From an uncultured Muribaculaceae bacterium (GTDB taxonomy: Bacteria; Bacteroidota; Bacteroidia; Bacteroidales; Muribaculaceae): 8,576 nt of DNA. The DNA is taken from NCBI GenBank assembly GCA_947177435.1, contig CAMWUM010000072.1, positions 1 to 8,576 on the forward strand, read 5' to 3'. A program made the position numbers and the translations under genes. Position 1 is the stretch's first letter. The number at the start of each line of letters is the position of its first letter. Under the pieces are notes generated by a model. That model was not told the origin of the DNA and made no database searches. It was given only the letters and a program-made list of their open reading frames with translations. Of this stretch, positions 6,121 to 8,576 are shown piece by piece.

Positions 6121-7251
6121 TCACTTTTTGAGGTACTTGGTGAGGAAGGGCTTCATCTGGTGGTTGCGGTCGAAGAGGAGGCAGTACTCGGTGCGGCCTT
6201 TGACGGGCCAGTCGTTGCGCCACGAGTCGCCGTCGCTCACACCCCACACGTTGATGCGGCTGAAGCAGTCGGCGTGATTCATGCAGATGGTCAGCACGGA
6301 GTCCATGCGCTCGCTCCACTGCGCCTCCACGTCAGCCGGCAAGCCGGAGATGTAGGGGTTGAGCGAATCGGAGTAGAGGGTGTTCTCGGTGATGTCGGCA
6401 TTGTCGGTGATGGTCGGCAGCGCGCTCATGTCCCACTCGGTGAGCATCACCTTGCAGCCGGTGCCTGCCAGGGCCTCGAGGGCGGTCTCGAACTCGTGCA
6501 TCCAGGGATTGTCCATGCCCATGTGTCCCTGCATGCCGATGCCGTCGATGCGTATGCCGCGCGCTTTCATGTCATTGACAATCTGCACGTAGCGCTGGCA
6601 GCGCGCGGGTTTCTCCATGCCGTAGTCGTTGATGTAGAGCTCGGCGTCGGGATCAGCCTCATGGGCAAACTGGAAAGCCATGGGGATGAACTCCTCGCCC
6701 AGGATGTCGTAGTAGGGCGAATGGCGGTAGGTGCCATCGTCGTCAATGGCCTCGTTGACCACGTCCCAGGCGTGGACGCGTCCCTTGTATCGGCCCACGA
6801 CTGTATATATGTACTCGCGCATGCGATTCTTTAATGTATCGGCGCTGACATAGTGGCCCTGAGCGTCGTAGGGGAACCACGGCGCGAGCTGCTGGTGCCA
6901 TACCAGGCAGTGGCCCACGATGAACATATCGTTATCCTCGCCAAACTTGACGAACTCGTCGGCCGGGGCCCAGTTATAGTAGCCTTGCTTGGGATTTATC
7001 TTCTCCGACTTCATCACGTTTTCGGCGACGATGGTGTTGAAGTGGGTCTTGATGATGTTGGCGCCGGCAGTGTCGAGGCCGGAGACCTGGTCTTCATTGA
7101 TGGCGGAGCCGAACAGGAAATGCCCCTTGAAGGCATCCTTAAGCCCGTATGACTGCACCACGGCTTGAGTTGTCTTCTTGCCGCAGCCTATCAGCGCACA
7201 GGACAAAGCCGCCGCGCCGCACACCGCCAACATTACTGTCTTAAATTTCAT
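6121..7251 (-). CDS. GH10 endo-1,4-beta-xylanase, lipoprotein
   Basis: It cleaves internal beta-1,4 bonds of xylan or longer xylo-oligosaccharides with retention of configuration. The 376-residue protein starts with a lipoprotein signal: MKFK, a hydrophobic stretch, and the lipobox LIGC with Cys23 as the lipidated residue. The GH10 barrel fills the rest: NVMKSEKINP (78-87), HCLVWHQQ (114-121), the acid/base Glu167 in WDVVNEAID, GMQGHMG (239-245), the nucleophile Glu272 in LTEWD, and VWGVSDGDSWR (335-345). It is a compact single-domain enzyme. The residues after Cys23 are GKKTTQ, without the acidic residues of known Bacteroidetes surface-export signals, so a periplasmic rather than cell-surface position is likely. 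It lies 30 nt after the symporter and 24 nt before GH43, the same order as the Prevotella xynD-xynA-xynB cluster as I recall it. Confidence 0.94.
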   Translation of the reverse strand: MKFKTVMLAVCGAAALSCALIGCGKKTTQAVVQSYGLKDAFKGHFLFGSAINEDQVSGLDTAGANIIKTHFNTIVAENVMKSEKINPKQGYYNWAPADEFVKFGEDNDMFIVGHCLVWHQQLAPWFPYDAQGHYVSADTLKNRMREYIYTVVGRYKGRVHAWDVVNEAIDDDGTYRHSPYYDILGEEFIPMAFQFAHEADPDAELYINDYGMEKPARCQRYVQIVNDMKARGIRIDGIGMQGHMGMDNPWMHEFETALEALAGTGCKVMLTEWDMSALPTITDNADITENTLYSDSLNPYISGLPADVEAQWSERMDSVLTICMNHADCFSRINVWGVSDGDSWRNDWPVKGRTEYCLLFDRNHQMKPFLTKYLKK

Positions 7252-7281
7252 ATAGCGATTTTGATTAGATACATAGATTAC

Positions 7282-8576
7282 TTATTCGGCTTTTCCCTTG
7301 CGCTGGGCGTCGAGCTTGTTGCGGTCCTCAATCTCCTGGTTGATGGCGTCGATGGCCTCGTCGGTCAGATCGTACTTAGAAATGATCCACATGGCCACAA
7401 ACAGCAGGATGGCGGGAATAACGCAGACGAGCCAAAGGATGCCCTGTTGAGCCCAAAGAGACTGCACTGCAGCGTCTTTGTTGAAACCGACGAACGCCAG
7501 CACCAATCCCGGCACAACGCCACCCATTGCCATGCCGGCCTTGTAGAAAATGCCGGTGAGAGCGTTGACGATTCCCGAAATGCGCTTGCCGTGCTTGAAC
7601 TCGCCGTAGCTGATGACCTCAGGCACAAGAGCCCACATATAACCTGTTGCCACAATCACGCCGGTTGACTTAATGAACTGAGCCACATAGACCATCCACA
7701 TCTGATTTTTCAAGGAGTCAATCATAGATATGGCATAAAGGACTGCCATACCGAAAATTGCCGTGGCCAAAAAGATGTAGAACATATTCTTTTTGCCCAC
7801 CTTGCGCTTAATCCAGGGTATCAAAGGCATGAAGATAAATGCCGGAATAGAACCAAGGCCCATGAAGATTGACAACTGTGTGGCCGTACCGTTAAGATTG
7901 TAGTTAATATAATAAGCGCCGGCCGAGTTGGCTATCGACATCATAGCGAAGGCAGTGATGAAGAAGTACGCAATGATGCGCAGGGGCTTATTGCGTTTGA
8001 ACTCAAGCCAGAGGTCGCTGACTTTCACATTTTCGGTCTCAGACTTGGGCATTACCACACGCTCGCGGCACTGCGAAAAGCAGAACACCAGCAGCGCCAA
8101 CGCTATAAGACCGTATATGGTCATCGTGTAGAACCATGCCGTATCGTTAGTCGAGAGGTCCTCCGTCTCCGTTGGGTCAAAGAAGCGTATCAGCAAAGGG
8201 ATGCCTGAAGCGACAGCGAGACCGCCAACGTTAGCCATGAACATGCGGGTGGAGGTAAGGATGGTGACTTCGTTGGTGTCGCGGGTGAGCGATGCGTTGA
8301 GCGCGCCATAAGGCACGTTGACCAGAGTGTAACACATCGACATGCCCACGTATGTAACGTATGCGTAGAGCAGCGAGCTCGTAAAGCCATTCCAGAAACA
8401 CAGAATCGCGAATCCAACAAGGGGTACACCGGCGATAATAAGGTAACTGCGGTACTTGCCCATCGCTGGATCATGCTTGTCGACGTATGTGCCGACGATG
8501 GGATCCCAAATCACATCAATAATGCGAACGATAAGGAACATCACCGCCGCTACGGCGGGGTCGAGTCCGAATACGT
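7282..8576 (-). CDS. GPH-family sugar/cation symporter, probably for xylosides or xylo-oligosaccharides (N terminus beyond window)
   Basis: This inner-membrane carrier belongs to the glycoside-pentoside-hexuronide (GPH) family, relatives of MelB and XynP, which import glycosides with Na+ or H+. The frame stays open to the right edge (430 codons visible), reading VFGLDPAVAAVMFLIVRIID upstream of the first Met codon. That stretch is normal family sequence, so the ATG/GTG near 8540 is not the start and about 20-40 residues are missing. Family marks are DPIVGTYVDKHDPAMGKYR near the visible N terminus, VPYGALNASLTRDTNE, and VPEVISYGEFKHGKRISGIVNA in the second half, where GPH proteins usually have a conserved Gly-x-Arg. 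Many hydrophobic helices are followed by a charged cytoplasmic tail (TDEAIDAINQEIEDRNK). As the first visible gene of the block, 30 nt before the xylanase, it most likely brings in xylobiose or other short xylosides for GH43. The substrate is inferred from context. Confidence 0.88.
   Translation of the reverse strand, partial: VFGLDPAVAAVMFLIVRIIDVIWDPIVGTYVDKHDPAMGKYRSYLIIAGVPLVGFAILCFWNGFTSSLLYAYVTYVGMSMCYTLVNVPYGALNASLTRDTNEVTILTSTRMFMANVGGLAVASGIPLLIRFFDPTETEDLSTNDTAWFYTMTIYGLIALALLVFCFSQCRERVVMPKSETENVKVSDLWLEFKRNKPLRIIAYFFITAFAMMSIANSAGAYYINYNLNGTATQLSIFMGLGSIPAFIFMPLIPWIKRKVGKKNMFYIFLATAIFGMAVLYAISMIDSLKNQMWMVYVAQFIKSTGVIVATGYMWALVPEVISYGEFKHGKRISGIVNALTGIFYKAGMAMGGVVPGLVLAFVGFNKDAAVQSLWAQQGILWLVCVIPAILLFVAMWIISKYDLTDEAIDAINQEIEDRNKLDAQRKGKAE

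Noticed and set aside
6103..6834. Open + strand frame (243 codons) opposite GH10
   Set aside because: It has the same V/H/A-rich shadow composition, opposite a complete GH10 domain.
8539..8544. ATG/GTG near the right edge as the start of the GPH symporter
   Set aside because: The frame continues upstream with conserved family sequence (VFGLDPAVAAV), so the gene is cut by the window edge.

Overview
The window looks like chromosomal DNA from a GC-rich member of the order Bacteroidales, possibly Muribaculaceae or a Prevotella/Bacteroides relative. The grounds are the Bacteroides-type 438-residue xylose isomerase, a GH43 enzyme that resembles (from memory) the B. ovatus xylosidase/arabinosidase, A-rich leaders without Shine-Dalgarno sequences, and the gene order. 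The family assignment is inference.

Layout. At the left edge (1-525, + strand) lies the C-terminal end of a RecQ-type DNA helicase (winged-helix RQC part plus HRDC domain). Its frame is broken by three stop codons within about 45 bases, so in this copy it reads as a pseudogene or as locally wrong sequence. Positions 526-610 carry two copies of a 21-base palindromic repeat between the converging ends of recQ and the transporter gene. Everything else (611-8576) is a block of six genes on the minus strand. In transcription order they are a GPH-family sugar/cation symporter (its N terminus lies beyond the right edge), a GH10 endo-xylanase lipoprotein, a GH43 beta-xylosidase/arabinofuranosidase, xylulokinase (xylB), xylose isomerase (xylA) and a XylE-type D-xylose/H+ symporter.

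How the genes fit together. GH10 cuts xylan or xylo-oligosaccharides in the periplasm. The GPH carrier can import short xylosides, the cytoplasmic GH43 can release xylose (and possibly arabinose), and XylE imports free xylose. XylA then makes xylulose and XylB makes xylulose 5-phosphate for the pentose phosphate pathway. The gaps are 30, 24, 117, 72 and -1 nt, so the block is probably one operon whose promoter lies to the right of the window. No regulator and no SusC/SusD pair is present.

I found no clearly new system. The parts most worth a second look are non-coding. One is an array of degenerate 10-nt GATTWATC repeats between GH43 and xylB. Another is a 70-nt leader upstream of xylA with no G in the mRNA. 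The third is the palindrome pair after xylE. No tRNA, rRNA, CRISPR array, insertion sequence or recognisable promoter was seen.
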